From the NCBI GenBank assembly GCA_044445605.1, contig JBIOEA010000020.1:1-42616 (forward strand): 42,616 nucleotides of DNA. Direction: 5' to 3'. A program made the translations under genes and the position numbers. Shown here one piece after another: positions 31,777 to 40,412 of the stretch (the first letter of the stretch is position 1; each line of letters starts with the position of its first letter). Below the pieces are notes generated by a model. The model was not told where the DNA came from. It ran no database searches and saw only the letters and a program-made list of their open reading frames with translations. The stretch is from CAWKDC01 sp044445605 (GTDB taxonomy: Bacteria > Pseudomonadota > Gammaproteobacteria > JABCZS01).

Positions 31777-34700
31777 ATGAAAACGCCAAACATGTTAGTT
31801 CTATTGCTTTTTTCTGCGCTAGCCTACGCGGCGCCAGGTGCCGTAGGTCCTGCGCAATCGACGGCACCGCAAGATGAAAGTATTTATCAAAATCCTGCAC
31901 GCTATTCTGAAATCACGATTTTGGAAGAAAAGTTACGGGACGAGCAAGATCAGCTCGCCTTGAGCCGTGGTTATTTAAACGAACTCGAGACAAAGCAGCC
32001 TGAAGAAGAAAATATGGGCTTTGATTCGACGATGGCGGAGCAAGCGTCCTTTCGAGTGGACTTGGCCAGTGTTCAGCAGGGCAAAATTGGTTTAGAGTTA
32101 TCGAACGCGCGCAAAAACATTCGTCTATTAAAAAGCTACCTCAATCAATATGAAAACCAGCTGATCAATGCAAAGGCTCATAAGCAAGATGCATTAGCCT
32201 TGCGTTTAGAAGAACGTCTATCTGTTGATACCCGTAAATTGGAATTAGAACAAGAGCGTGTGAAGGTGTTATCGGATGCGCTCGGGGTTGCGGAAGATAT
32301 TTTAAAACGTGAACAAGAGCATTTGTCAGAAATGACGGAGCAAATTCGGCTTGAGCAAGTATCCAATATTTGGCAATCGCAACAAGTGAATGAGCAGAAG
32401 TGGTTAAACCTTCAAATGGATTGGGAAACCAAGCTCGACAAGGCCCGAGCAGCCTTGGATAAATTGCGTCCCATTGCCCAGCCCCCAACAGACAAGCAGC
32501 AATCGCTCCAAAATGACATCATGGAGGCGGAAGAGTATTTAGATTTATTGAAGATGGAATTGACGTTGTCACGGATTGAATCGTTGATCAACGTGTATAA
32601 AAGTCGGATGGATGAGGGTGACCCTTCACGCCGCGCGATTGAAACGAAAGAACGTTTGGATCGCCTAAAAGAAGAGCTTATCTCGAACCACATTCAAGTG
32701 GACAATAAAGAACTGTTAATGGAACGTCAGCTGGCGATTTTGAATGAACCCGGTGCGAAGCAAGTATTGTCCTCGGATTCACGACGTCGGCAACAATCGA
32801 TTTTCCAGGGGTTGTTGAAAGAGTATACGCGGATTGATGAAGAGCTGAACCAGCTGATGTCAATGCTGGCGGCGTTTCAAAACCAGTTGTCAGTGGGGGT
32901 GAAGCAAACATGGCAATCACGCCAGCAGCTGCCAAGAAATGTAGCCGAATGGGAGCAATTCGGACGTGATTTGTGGAGTTTGCCGCAATTAGTGTATCAA
33001 TCGGTGGTGGCGACGTACCAACAAGTGGTGGAGCATTTATCGCAAGCCTCTGGGTTATTGTGGTTCGGCACGATGTTGATCATGTTGCTGTGGGCGACTT
33101 TTTCGGTCTGGTTATCACGTTCATTGTCAGGTTTTTTAACCGGTGCAAAAAGCAAGGGAATGAGTTTTTCGCACAACACCTTGGTTGTTATTGCACAACT
33201 GATTTACCGTAATATATTGGGCATGGCGATTTTTGGCGCTCTAATGATTTTGATGTTGTTATTAGATGTCTCGTCAAGTCATTACATTGTGCCGCTCTGT
33301 TTAGGCGTTGTCTGGTTTTCGTATCGCATTGCGGTCGGGTTGGCACGGATTTCGTTATTTGAAAACATCTGGGATTTATCGGGCAAAGATGTATCGTTGT
33401 ACCGCGGGTTACGTTGGAGCATGGGTTTTGGCAGTGTGATCATCGCGCTGACCGTACTGGCGCATCAATTGCCTATCTCGATGGAAATTTCGGCATCGTT
33501 CGATCGATTATTCATGTTGGTGCTGTTAGCGGTATCGATTCCCTTGTTGAAAGGCTGGCAGGTATTGCCGAGCATCATTGCCAAAGATGGTAAAACGAAG
33601 GCATACGTACGCCGTGCGATTGATCTGTTAGGTTTGTTGATCCCGCTGACGATTTTCTCCAATGCCATCATTGGGTTGGTGGGGTACGTCAATTTAGCCT
33701 GGATCATTTGGATTGCTGAAGGGCAGTTCTTAATGATATTGACAGGCTGGGTGCTGGTGAAAGGGGTTGTATCGGATGCGATGGAATACGCGGCTAAGTG
33801 GTCGATCCGCAATTTAAAAAGTGGATGGGTTTGGACGGAATCGCTTTTAAAGCCATTGAATACGATTTTGCACGTGGTGATTTTCTTATCTGCAGCGGCG
33901 TTGTTGTGCAGTATTTATGGGTTGGACAAGAACCCGGTGATCAGGGAAAAAGTTCACGTATTTCTATTCAGTCCTTTGTTTAGCATTGGAGCGACGCAGA
34001 TTGCAGCGTTGCACGTATTTCAGTTTATTATATTGCTGGTCGTCATTCGTTGGGCCGCGAAATGGAGCCGAGAATTTGCTTACCGGTTTTTATTCGCTAA
34101 GTACAAAGATAAGGGATTGCGGAATTCTTTTGCGGTGTTCACGCAGTACGCCACGATTGCGTTGGGAGCTTTTGTTATCTTACGCGTGGTGGGGATTGAT
34201 TTAACGACGTTGACGGTGGTGTTAGGAGCGTTAGCGGTGGGTATCGGGTTCGGGTTGCAAAGTATCGCGAACAATTTAGTGAGCGGATTATTGTTATTGA
34301 TCGAGCGTCCATTCCGTGCGGGCGATATTATTACGTTGGGTGCGAATGAAGGGGAAGTAACACACATTGGTGTACGCGCCACGACGATACGCACGTTTGA
34401 CAACATGGAAGTGATCATCCCTAATGCTGAAACAGTGAGTCAGGCGTTAACGAACTGGACACACCACGATTCAATTGTTCGAACGACGTTTAAGATTTCG
34501 GTAGAATATTATGAGAACCCACGGTTGATTCAAGCCGTGTTGTTGAACATCATTCGCCGTCATGAATCGGTCGTAGCGCATCCTGAGCCGCACGTATTGC
34601 TGATGGATTTTGCCAGTTATGCGCAAGTGTTCGAAGTGCGTTACCACATTGATTTGAATTTAGGTAAAACACGTCCGATGGTTCAATCTGAAATTTTATT

Positions 34701-34779
34701 GAATATCTGGGATACGTTCCGTGCCGCGAATATTGTCATGCCATATCCGAGACAGACGGTGGAGATTGAGGGGAAATGA
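31777..34779 (+). CDS. Large mechanosensitive channel of the MscS superfamily (MscK-like)
   Basis: The 1000-residue protein has a signal peptide (MLVLLLFSALAYA), a long periplasmic coiled-coil domain (about 45-390, Glu/Lys/Gln-rich), about ten membrane helices (from about 430), and a C-terminal MscS core. The pore helix region reads LGALAVGIGFGLQSIANNLV, followed by the beta domain (ERPFRAGDIITLG, VTHIGVRATTIRTFDNMEVI, PNAETVSQALTNW). This layout is that of MscK/KefA and MscM, which release solutes at hypo-osmotic shock. It is slightly shorter than E. coli MscK (1120). I cannot separate MscK from MscM, so I leave the symbol empty. Confidence 0.9.
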   Translation: MKTPNMLVLLLFSALAYAAPGAVGPAQSTAPQDESIYQNPARYSEITILEEKLRDEQDQLALSRGYLNELETKQPEEENMGFDSTMAEQASFRVDLASVQQGKIGLELSNARKNIRLLKSYLNQYENQLINAKAHKQDALALRLEERLSVDTRKLELEQERVKVLSDALGVAEDILKREQEHLSEMTEQIRLEQVSNIWQSQQVNEQKWLNLQMDWETKLDKARAALDKLRPIAQPPTDKQQSLQNDIMEAEEYLDLLKMELTLSRIESLINVYKSRMDEGDPSRRAIETKERLDRLKEELISNHIQVDNKELLMERQLAILNEPGAKQVLSSDSRRRQQSIFQGLLKEYTRIDEELNQLMSMLAAFQNQLSVGVKQTWQSRQQLPRNVAEWEQFGRDLWSLPQLVYQSVVATYQQVVEHLSQASGLLWFGTMLIMLLWATFSVWLSRSLSGFLTGAKSKGMSFSHNTLVVIAQLIYRNILGMAIFGALMILMLLLDVSSSHYIVPLCLGVVWFSYRIAVGLARISLFENIWDLSGKDVSLYRGLRWSMGFGSVIIALTVLAHQLPISMEISASFDRLFMLVLLAVSIPLLKGWQVLPSIIAKDGKTKAYVRRAIDLLGLLIPLTIFSNAIIGLVGYVNLAWIIWIAEGQFLMILTGWVLVKGVVSDAMEYAAKWSIRNLKSGWVWTESLLKPLNTILHVVIFLSAAALLCSIYGLDKNPVIREKVHVFLFSPLFSIGATQIAALHVFQFIILLVVIRWAAKWSREFAYRFLFAKYKDKGLRNSFAVFTQYATIALGAFVILRVVGIDLTTLTVVLGALAVGIGFGLQSIANNLVSGLLLLIERPFRAGDIITLGANEGEVTHIGVRATTIRTFDNMEVIIPNAETVSQALTNWTHHDSIVRTTFKISVEYYENPRLIQAVLLNIIRRHESVVAHPEPHVLLMDFASYAQVFEVRYHIDLNLGKTRPMVQSEILLNIWDTFRAANIVMPYPRQTVEIEGK

Positions 34780-34815
34780 TTTTTTCCTTAAATATCAATA
34801 CGAGATGCTTCGCTT

Positions 34816-34908
34816 CTTTGCACGAAACATCTATTTTATCGATTTTGTGCAAAGAAAGTTACTCGAAAACTTTGCACAAAACAGTAAAAAAACCATTTGT
34901 GTGCAAAA
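34816..34908. promoter_or_regulatory. Orphan palindromic motifs (CTTTGCAC / GTGCAAAG), possible operator remnant
   Basis: CTTTGCAC (34816-34823) is mirrored by GTGCAAAG (34847-34854). A second pair, CTTTGCAC (34870-34877) and GTGCAAAA (34901-34908), follows. The two-palindrome plan resembles the Fic operator region, but no gene begins downstream; the next feature is the repeat at 34922. It may be all that is left of a lost gene, or a regulatory site with no visible target. Confidence 0.4.
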
Positions 34909-34921
34909 TCAGGTTGTAGGG

Positions 34922-34939
34922 GGCGAAACATCTTTCGCC
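34922..34939. repeat. 18-nt hairpin repeat, copy 4
   Basis: A perfect GGCGAAACATCTTTCGCC lies in the gap downstream of the MscK-like gene, about 45 bases before the complete palindromic element. Confidence 0.8.
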
Positions 34940-34969
34940 TCTCTATGTTTTATGCCCCCTTTCCAAAAC

Positions 34970-35320
34970 ATGGGTATCTACACAAGTTGAAATGATTGCG
35001 ACGTCATGTGACTACCCCTCTTCTTAAGCCCCGGCAGGGGTGTAATATGTGGAGCCCCCCATGTAGCTCCCGAAGGGAGCAAATGGGGGGTAACGAAGAA
35101 TGATTTAAATTGTCAGCCCCGGTAGGGGCGTGAGAATACAATAGCTCACTCGTCAATATCATTTAAATGTGACGCCCCTACCGGGGCTTGCTTAAATTTT
35201 TATTATCTTTACCCCCCATTTGCCACGCTACGCGTGGCTACATGGGGGGCTCCACATATTACACCCCTGCCGGGGCTTAAGAAGAGGGGTAGTCACATGA
35301 CGTCGCAATCATTTCAACAT
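34970..35320. repeat. Large palindromic element, copy 3 (complete)
   Basis: Left arm 34986-35066 and right arm 35238-35318 are exact reverse complements over 81 bases. Inside are two small hairpins with different sequences at equivalent places (CTCCCGAAGGGAG left, CCACGCTACGCGTGG right), then the pairs AAATGGGGGGTAA/TTACCCCCCATTT and AGCCCCGGTAGGGGCGT/ACGCCCCTACCGGGGCT. A central loop (about 35131-35169) closes the structure. It encodes no protein and carries no transposase. The 34780-35492 gap consists of the orphan motifs, this element and the hairpin at 35382-35418. I see no gene in it. Confidence 0.9.
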
Positions 35321-35381
35321 AGATCGCTATATCAAGCTTTTTCTTTCGCGCTTGCAGCGCTACATTCTTTATATATGTTTA

Positions 35382-35418
35382 CCCAGGGCGACGCTTCGCT
35401 GCGCTCGCTTGCCCTGGG
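35382..35418. repeat. GC-rich hairpin (CCCAGGGC ... GCCCTGGG)
   Basis: CCCAGGGC (35382-35389) is mirrored by GCCCTGGG (35411-35418) around a 21-base loop rich in CGC. It lies downstream of the xseA stop (minus strand), about 75 bases away. It could be a terminator-like structure or another dispersed repeat; only one copy is seen here. Confidence 0.5.
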
Positions 35419-35492
35419 CTAAAATCTTTGAGGCCGTTGGCCTTCTAAATTAGATGCGATTGCCTTGGTCTACATGACGGGGGATTTTCCGG

Positions 35493-36803
35493 CTATATCA
35501 CCGTGCTGCGTACTGATCCATCCACCAATCTCGTTTCAACAACATCACCGACGCTGACATCATTCACGCTGCGCAGTGCATTGCCCGCTGCAGACAAGGT
35601 GATGCTGTAACCGCGGTCTAACACGGCCAGTGGGCTCAGCGCATGCAATTCACGCCCCATGGCGCCAAGCTGTTGCGTTTTCCGGATCACCACATTATCC
35701 ATCGCAGCATTTAACCGACTTTGCAAGTGCGCCACACGCGTTGTATACGAATCGAGCGCAATCTTCGGATGGCAATGCGACAAACGATTCGAAAGGCTCG
35801 TGACCTGCGTATTCAACCCATTCAATAGATGCAAAAACCGATTCGTTAATTGTTCGGACAATAAATCAACGCGCTGCATCATCCGCTGCAACACATCGCC
35901 GGGATGAATCAAACTTTTTTCTAATAGCATCAATCGCTGCGATTGTGCTTGTAACATTGTTTCCATGCTGCGGGTTAATTTCTGTGTCAGCACGGTCACA
36001 CGATGCAACAGCGCAACTTGATCTGGGCTCGCCAATTCAGCGGCTGCCGTCGGCGTGGCTGCACGTAAATCTGCCACGAAATCCGCAATCGTCACATCGG
36101 TTTCATGGCCAACGCCACTGATGATCGGAATACCGCTCGCAAAAATCGCACGGGCGACATTTTCTTCATTGAAAGCAAATAAATCTTCGAGTGAGCCGCC
36201 ACCGCGAGCCAGGATCAACAATTGTGCCAACCCGTGACGATTTGCATCCTCAATCGCACGTGCAATTTGAGCGCTGGCTTCTTTGCCCTGCACTAACGTG
36301 GGATATACAATGACCCGCATTAAGGGATAACGACGTTCTAATGTATGCAAAATATCTTGCAAAGCCGCGCCGGTAGGGGAGGTGATGACGCCCAACGTTT
36401 CGACAAAAGCAGGGATCGGTTTTTTATGCTCCGGTGCAAATAGACCTTCCTGCGCGAGCTTCGCTTTCAATAATTCAAACGCGCGTTGCAAGGCGCCTAA
36501 ACCGGCTTCTTCCATATGTTCAACGACAAGTTGATAATCGCCGCGGGCTTCATATATTCCTACGCGGGCTCTGGCCAATACATGCATCCCATTGCTGAAA
36601 ACCACATTTCCGCCTCTCATCGATCCCTTAAACATCGCCGCTCGGACCTGCGCTTTCTCATCTTTTAATGAAAAATAGATATGGCCAGATGGGGCGCGGG
36701 TAAAGTTTGATATCTCGCCTTCCACCCAAACAGTTCCCAACCCCTTTTCTAACAAGGATCGGGCCGCTTGATTAAGTGCGGTGATGGTCAGTACATTATT
36801 CAT
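35493..36803 (-). CDS. xseA: Exodeoxyribonuclease VII large subunit
   Basis: XseA with XseB degrades single-stranded DNA to oligonucleotides. The 436-residue protein has an N-terminal OB fold (VWVEGEISNFTRAPSGHIYFSLKD), the catalytic DUF-type core (GVITSPTGAALQDILHTLERRYP, LLILARGGGSLEDLFAFNEE, SGVGHETDVTIADFVADLRAATPTAAAE, quoted by key parts), a long coiled-coil arm, and a C-terminal block LAVLDRGYSI. ATG 36803 has GGATGA 8 bases upstream; ATG 36815 is an equal alternative. XseB is not in the window. In many gammaproteobacteria xseA is directly divergent from guaB; here an unknown gene lies between them. Confidence 0.95.
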   Translation of the reverse strand: MNNVLTITALNQAARSLLEKGLGTVWVEGEISNFTRAPSGHIYFSLKDEKAQVRAAMFKGSMRGGNVVFSNGMHVLARARVGIYEARGDYQLVVEHMEEAGLGALQRAFELLKAKLAQEGLFAPEHKKPIPAFVETLGVITSPTGAALQDILHTLERRYPLMRVIVYPTLVQGKEASAQIARAIEDANRHGLAQLLILARGGGSLEDLFAFNEENVARAIFASGIPIISGVGHETDVTIADFVADLRAATPTAAAELASPDQVALLHRVTVLTQKLTRSMETMLQAQSQRLMLLEKSLIHPGDVLQRMMQRVDLLSEQLTNRFLHLLNGLNTQVTSLSNRLSHCHPKIALDSYTTRVAHLQSRLNAAMDNVVIRKTQQLGAMGRELHALSPLAVLDRGYSITLSAAGNALRSVNDVSVGDVVETRLVDGSVRSTVI

Positions 36804-36844
36804 GAGCGTTTTCATCCGTGTTGAATGCTATCGACTCCATTAAT

Positions 36845-38740
36845 TTAACCTTGGCGAGGAGAATTGCGGGGCTTAACTTCGAGCTGGCCAGGCTGTTTGT
36901 CTCTAAAAAAGAGTAGCGTATTTTTCGTATATTGGCGAGTTTCAACGTTAGGTTTCAACACGGCATCCCTTTTACGGTTCGTATATTGGATCATGAGCCC
37001 AAATATTAAACCAACGACAGCTGCAAGTAGCATGGTGGCATCAGGTGCACTCATCGAGCCAATCGTTTGCTGTTTGAATTCATCTTCCGCCTTAATTTGA
37101 ATGATGGCCCATGATACCGACATTGCACGCAATGCAAATTTGACGCAGAGAAACTGTTCTGAAAACTTCTTCACGTTATTCAGTGTGGGGTGTTCCTGCT
37201 TGAATTTAGATGTAGATATAGGCTCTAAGTTTTTTAATTCTGTCTCCAATAATTTCTCATCATCATCGAGTGGTTTATGGTTAATAGCTCCTTCGAGACT
37301 CTTCTCATAAGCATTGCAGGCATCCAATACATCATTTTGATCTTTTTTATTCCCGAGTTTCCATCGTTCTTCAACTAGTTGTAACGCAATATAAATAACA
37401 TCGATGATAATGAGGACCGCGACACAGCCAATCAGTATGTCAAAGGTGCTGTCGGGCGTGTCCTCTTCACCCGATACACCATAGATGGTGAATGGACGTC
37501 TTCCAAGAGACCCAAGGCAAAGCGAACTGATGATTAGCTTGCCCCATATAGCTCTTCTGATTGGCATTCCAAACAGTGTTTCTTCAGGTGCCGCTTTTGT
37601 CGTATCAGGCGGTGGGACGATTGTTCCTTCTTTTGGCTTTGTTTTTCTATCCAATGCCAGCAATAGCGTCGACAGCAATGCATTATGGTGTGTGTTTTTG
37701 ATCACTCTTGTTTTTTTATCGAATTTGGTAATAGTGTCATTTTTCTCAAATTCCAGGTAATACGCATAGGTCGTGAGGGGTAATAAAATGATCCAACCTG
37801 CAAGAAGCCACTCATAGACAGGTTCGCTTTCTTGAATGGGCCTTGTTTCAGTCCAAGATGAAATATCGGGGTATTCAAACGCCTTGTGGTTCAGCAGTAG
37901 TAATAGGCTGGTGTATCGCAATGGGACTTTAATGGCCTGAACGTACTCGATGGCACGCGACAATGTTTGAAAGTCTTCATGCGAGTTTTGATAATTTTTG
38001 AGTGAGACGTCGATGGAAAGTTTCTCAAGGATCTCGGCTATGTTTGCATTTTCGCCTTTCTCTCTCAGTTCCTTGAGCAGGGCATCTCTGTCGATGTCAC
38101 TGCGAATCAACAGTTCTTTGATTAAAAAATCATTCTCAATGATGCGAATGACATCGTCATGCTTTTTCTTGAGGTTTGCCGCTGTGGCTGTTTTAAACCT
38201 CGTGAGCATTGCAGTTGATTCTTCTGCTTTTAATCTAGCTTTGTCAGCGTTCTTGTCTTTAGCCGTTGTCAAGTCGTCAATTTTTTCTTGTAGGTCGCAC
38301 TTGTCCTCGGTGGTGATAGCCCAGTAGTGAAGGAAATCCAAGAACATGCAGATGGCTGTTCCTAAGACAAGCACCGTCAGAGCCCAGTGCTCAACAAACA
38401 GTTCACTCATGAAGGATTTGAAGGCATCATTAGAGCTGGAGTTGTCTATATCAAAGTTAACTTTTAATGCATCGTCCAATGTGTTTGGAGAGAATATGTT
38501 CATCGCGGTGGCCGGGAGACGTACATAGGCGCCCAGCATGACGAGGCATAATCCTAGTTGAATATAACGTAATCGTGCGATAGTGGTTTTGGCGTCTTTG
38601 ATAGAACGGTCTTCTGCAAGTTCTGCCTGAATACGTTCTTTTTCTTTTTTCTGTGCCTCTGCTTCGAAGATATCGACATACGTTTCTTCTTTTTCAGGCA
38701 AACTCCCGGTGAGTATGCTTATCGTCTGAGAAGATTTCAC
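36845..38740 (-). CDS. Unknown polytopic membrane protein with coiled coil, 631 residues
   Basis: I do not recognise this protein. It has an acidic/charged N-terminus, predicted membrane segments near 58-77, 118-140, 310-329, 398-412, 433-456, 531-548 and 567-586, and a Lys/Glu-rich coiled-coil stretch near 145-200. The loop at 210-260 is charged, and the C-terminal tail is basic (near 587-631, KPRNSPRQG). There is no signal peptide and no enzyme motif. The start is GTG 38740, set by a perfect AGGAGG six bases upstream (38747-38752). It lies in the same direction as xseA, about 30-40 bases before it, so the two may be co-transcribed. It interrupts the usual xseA-guaB neighbourhood, which suggests acquisition. 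A host-directed membrane effector or an envelope protein are possibilities. Confidence 0.75.
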   Translation of the reverse strand: MKSSQTISILTGSLPEKEETYVDIFEAEAQKKEKERIQAELAEDRSIKDAKTTIARLRYIQLGLCLVMLGAYVRLPATAMNIFSPNTLDDALKVNFDIDNSSSNDAFKSFMSELFVEHWALTVLVLGTAICMFLDFLHYWAITTEDKCDLQEKIDDLTTAKDKNADKARLKAEESTAMLTRFKTATAANLKKKHDDVIRIIENDFLIKELLIRSDIDRDALLKELREKGENANIAEILEKLSIDVSLKNYQNSHEDFQTLSRAIEYVQAIKVPLRYTSLLLLLNHKAFEYPDISSWTETRPIQESEPVYEWLLAGWIILLPLTTYAYYLEFEKNDTITKFDKKTRVIKNTHHNALLSTLLLALDRKTKPKEGTIVPPPDTTKAAPEETLFGMPIRRAIWGKLIISSLCLGSLGRRPFTIYGVSGEEDTPDSTFDILIGCVAVLIIIDVIYIALQLVEERWKLGNKKDQNDVLDACNAYEKSLEGAINHKPLDDDEKLLETELKNLEPISTSKFKQEHPTLNNVKKFSEQFLCVKFALRAMSVSWAIIQIKAEDEFKQQTIGSMSAPDATMLLAAVVGLIFGLMIQYTNRKRDAVLKPNVETRQYTKNTLLFFRDKQPGQLEVKPRNSPRQG

Positions 38741-38943
38741 GCGCCACCTCCTATGCTTCTATAACCAGAAGTGTTAGGGGGGCGAATCGCTGGTGACTTC
38801 ATGCGTTAGGCATCCAAAATCGATTGCGTGCAGTCTACCAAAGTTTTTCGAATAAGTAACTAGTGATCTTTCTGTTGAATGTTGGTATGATGTTCGGATC
38901 GCTCATAGGGAATGAGGAATTTTGTTCAAGACAGGGGGTTAAT

Positions 38944-40410
38944 GTGCAAATAAATCAAGCGTTTACGTTCGATGACGTATTGTTGAGGCCAGGCTACTCA
39001 CACACCCTTCCGGCCGATGTTTCCCTTGGGACACAACTTACTTCAAAAATATTTTTAAATATTCCTCTGTTGTCCGCCGCCATGGACACCGTTACCGATG
39101 CCAGGCTCGCGATTGCCCTCGCGCAAGAAGGCGGGATCGGCGTCATTCATAAAAATTTACCGATCGATGCCCAAGCCGCTGAAGTGTTACATGTCAAACG
39201 CTTTGAAAGTGGTGTGGTGAATTCCCCCATTACTATTTCTCCTGATGCTACCGTGCGTGAGTTGCTCGACTTAACCGGCCGTTATCGTATCTCTGGCGTG
39301 CCTGTGGTTCAAGGTAAGCAATTAGTTGGTATCGTGACTCATCGTGACTTTCGTTTTGAAACGAAAATGGATGCGCAAGTTTCCTCCATCATGACGCCGA
39401 AAGATCGTTTAGTGACGGTCCCAGAAGGCGTGGACAAAGCGACCATCATTAGTTTGTTGCATAAACATCGCATAGAACGTTTATTGGTCGTTAATAGCGC
39501 TTTTGAGTTGCGTGGGTTGATTACCGTCAAGGACATACAAAAAGCGAAAGAGAAGCCTTTGGCGACGAAAGACCACGATGGGCATTTACGTGTGGCGGCC
39601 GCGGTAGGCACGGCGCCTGATACAGGTGAGCGTGTGGCCGCGTTGGTGGAAGCGGGTGTTGATTTAATCGTGGTAGATACGGCACATGGCCATTCGAAAG
39701 GGGTGATAGATCGCGTCAAGGCGATCAAGGCGCAGTACCCTCATTTAGCGGTGATGGCGGGCAACATTGCGACAGGTGAAGCTGCGCGCGCATTGGCGGA
39801 TGCCGGTGCGGATGCCGTGAAGGTAGGCATTGGCCCAGGGTCGATTTGCACCACTCGGATTATTGCCGGTGTGGGTGTTCCTCAGATCACGGCTATCATG
39901 GATGTTGCTGCAGCACTGAAGGGTAGGGGCATCTCGATCATCGCAGATGGTGGCATACGTCATTCAGGGGATATCACGAAAGCGATTGCTGCGGGTGCAC
40001 ACAGCGTGATGATTGGCGGATTATTTGCTGGGACGGAAGAAGCGCCTGGCGAAATCGAATTGTATCAAGGCCGTTCCTACAAATCGTATCGCGGCATGGG
40101 TTCGATGGGGGCGATGGGCCAACGTCATGGATCCAGTGATCGTTATTTCCAATTGGAAGCAGTGGCAGAAAAATTAGTACCGGAAGGGATTGAGGGCCGC
40201 GTTCCTTATAAGGGAACGGTCTTATCGATCATTCATCAATTGATGGGCGGGTTACGATCGGGCATGGGTTACACGGGCGCACCGGATATTAAAACGTTGC
40301 AAGAAACCGCGCAGTTTGTCCGCATGACAGGCGCGGGCATTCGTGAGAGCCATGTGCATGATGTTGTGATCACCAAAGAAGCGCCGAATTACCCGAGAAC
40401 GGAAAAGTAG
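38944..40410 (+). CDS. guaB: Inosine-5'-monophosphate dehydrogenase
   Basis: GuaB oxidises IMP to XMP with NAD, the committed step to GMP. From GTG 38944, with CAGGGGG 5 bases upstream, the product is 488 residues, the same as E. coli. The frame is open back to 38863, but those extra residues do not fit the family. Family blocks are FTFDDVLLRPGYS at the start, a CBS pair (about 90-205), the catalytic loop GIGPGSICTTRIIAGVG (Cys about 305), the flap GSMGAMGQRHGSSDRYFQ and the K+/NAD regions. guaA follows after two bases, the standard guaBA operon. Confidence 0.96.
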   Translation: MQINQAFTFDDVLLRPGYSHTLPADVSLGTQLTSKIFLNIPLLSAAMDTVTDARLAIALAQEGGIGVIHKNLPIDAQAAEVLHVKRFESGVVNSPITISPDATVRELLDLTGRYRISGVPVVQGKQLVGIVTHRDFRFETKMDAQVSSIMTPKDRLVTVPEGVDKATIISLLHKHRIERLLVVNSAFELRGLITVKDIQKAKEKPLATKDHDGHLRVAAAVGTAPDTGERVAALVEAGVDLIVVDTAHGHSKGVIDRVKAIKAQYPHLAVMAGNIATGEAARALADAGADAVKVGIGPGSICTTRIIAGVGVPQITAIMDVAAALKGRGISIIADGGIRHSGDITKAIAAGAHSVMIGGLFAGTEEAPGEIELYQGRSYKSYRGMGSMGAMGQRHGSSDRYFQLEAVAEKLVPEGIEGRVPYKGTVLSIIHQLMGGLRSGMGYTGAPDIKTLQETAQFVRMTGAGIRESHVHDVVITKEAPNYPRTEK

Positions 40411-40412
40411 AG

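Noticed and set aside
34721..34990. 89-codon ORF after the MscK-like gene
   Set aside because: It overlaps the end of that gene in another frame and continues through repeats.
34970..35320. Palindromic element considered as a full insertion sequence
   Set aside because: The segment between the arms is 171 bases and has no transposase frame.
35234..35422. 62-codon ORF at the end of the palindromic element
   Set aside because: It is made of the repeat arm and a GC-rich hairpin; no ribosome-binding site or protein-like composition.
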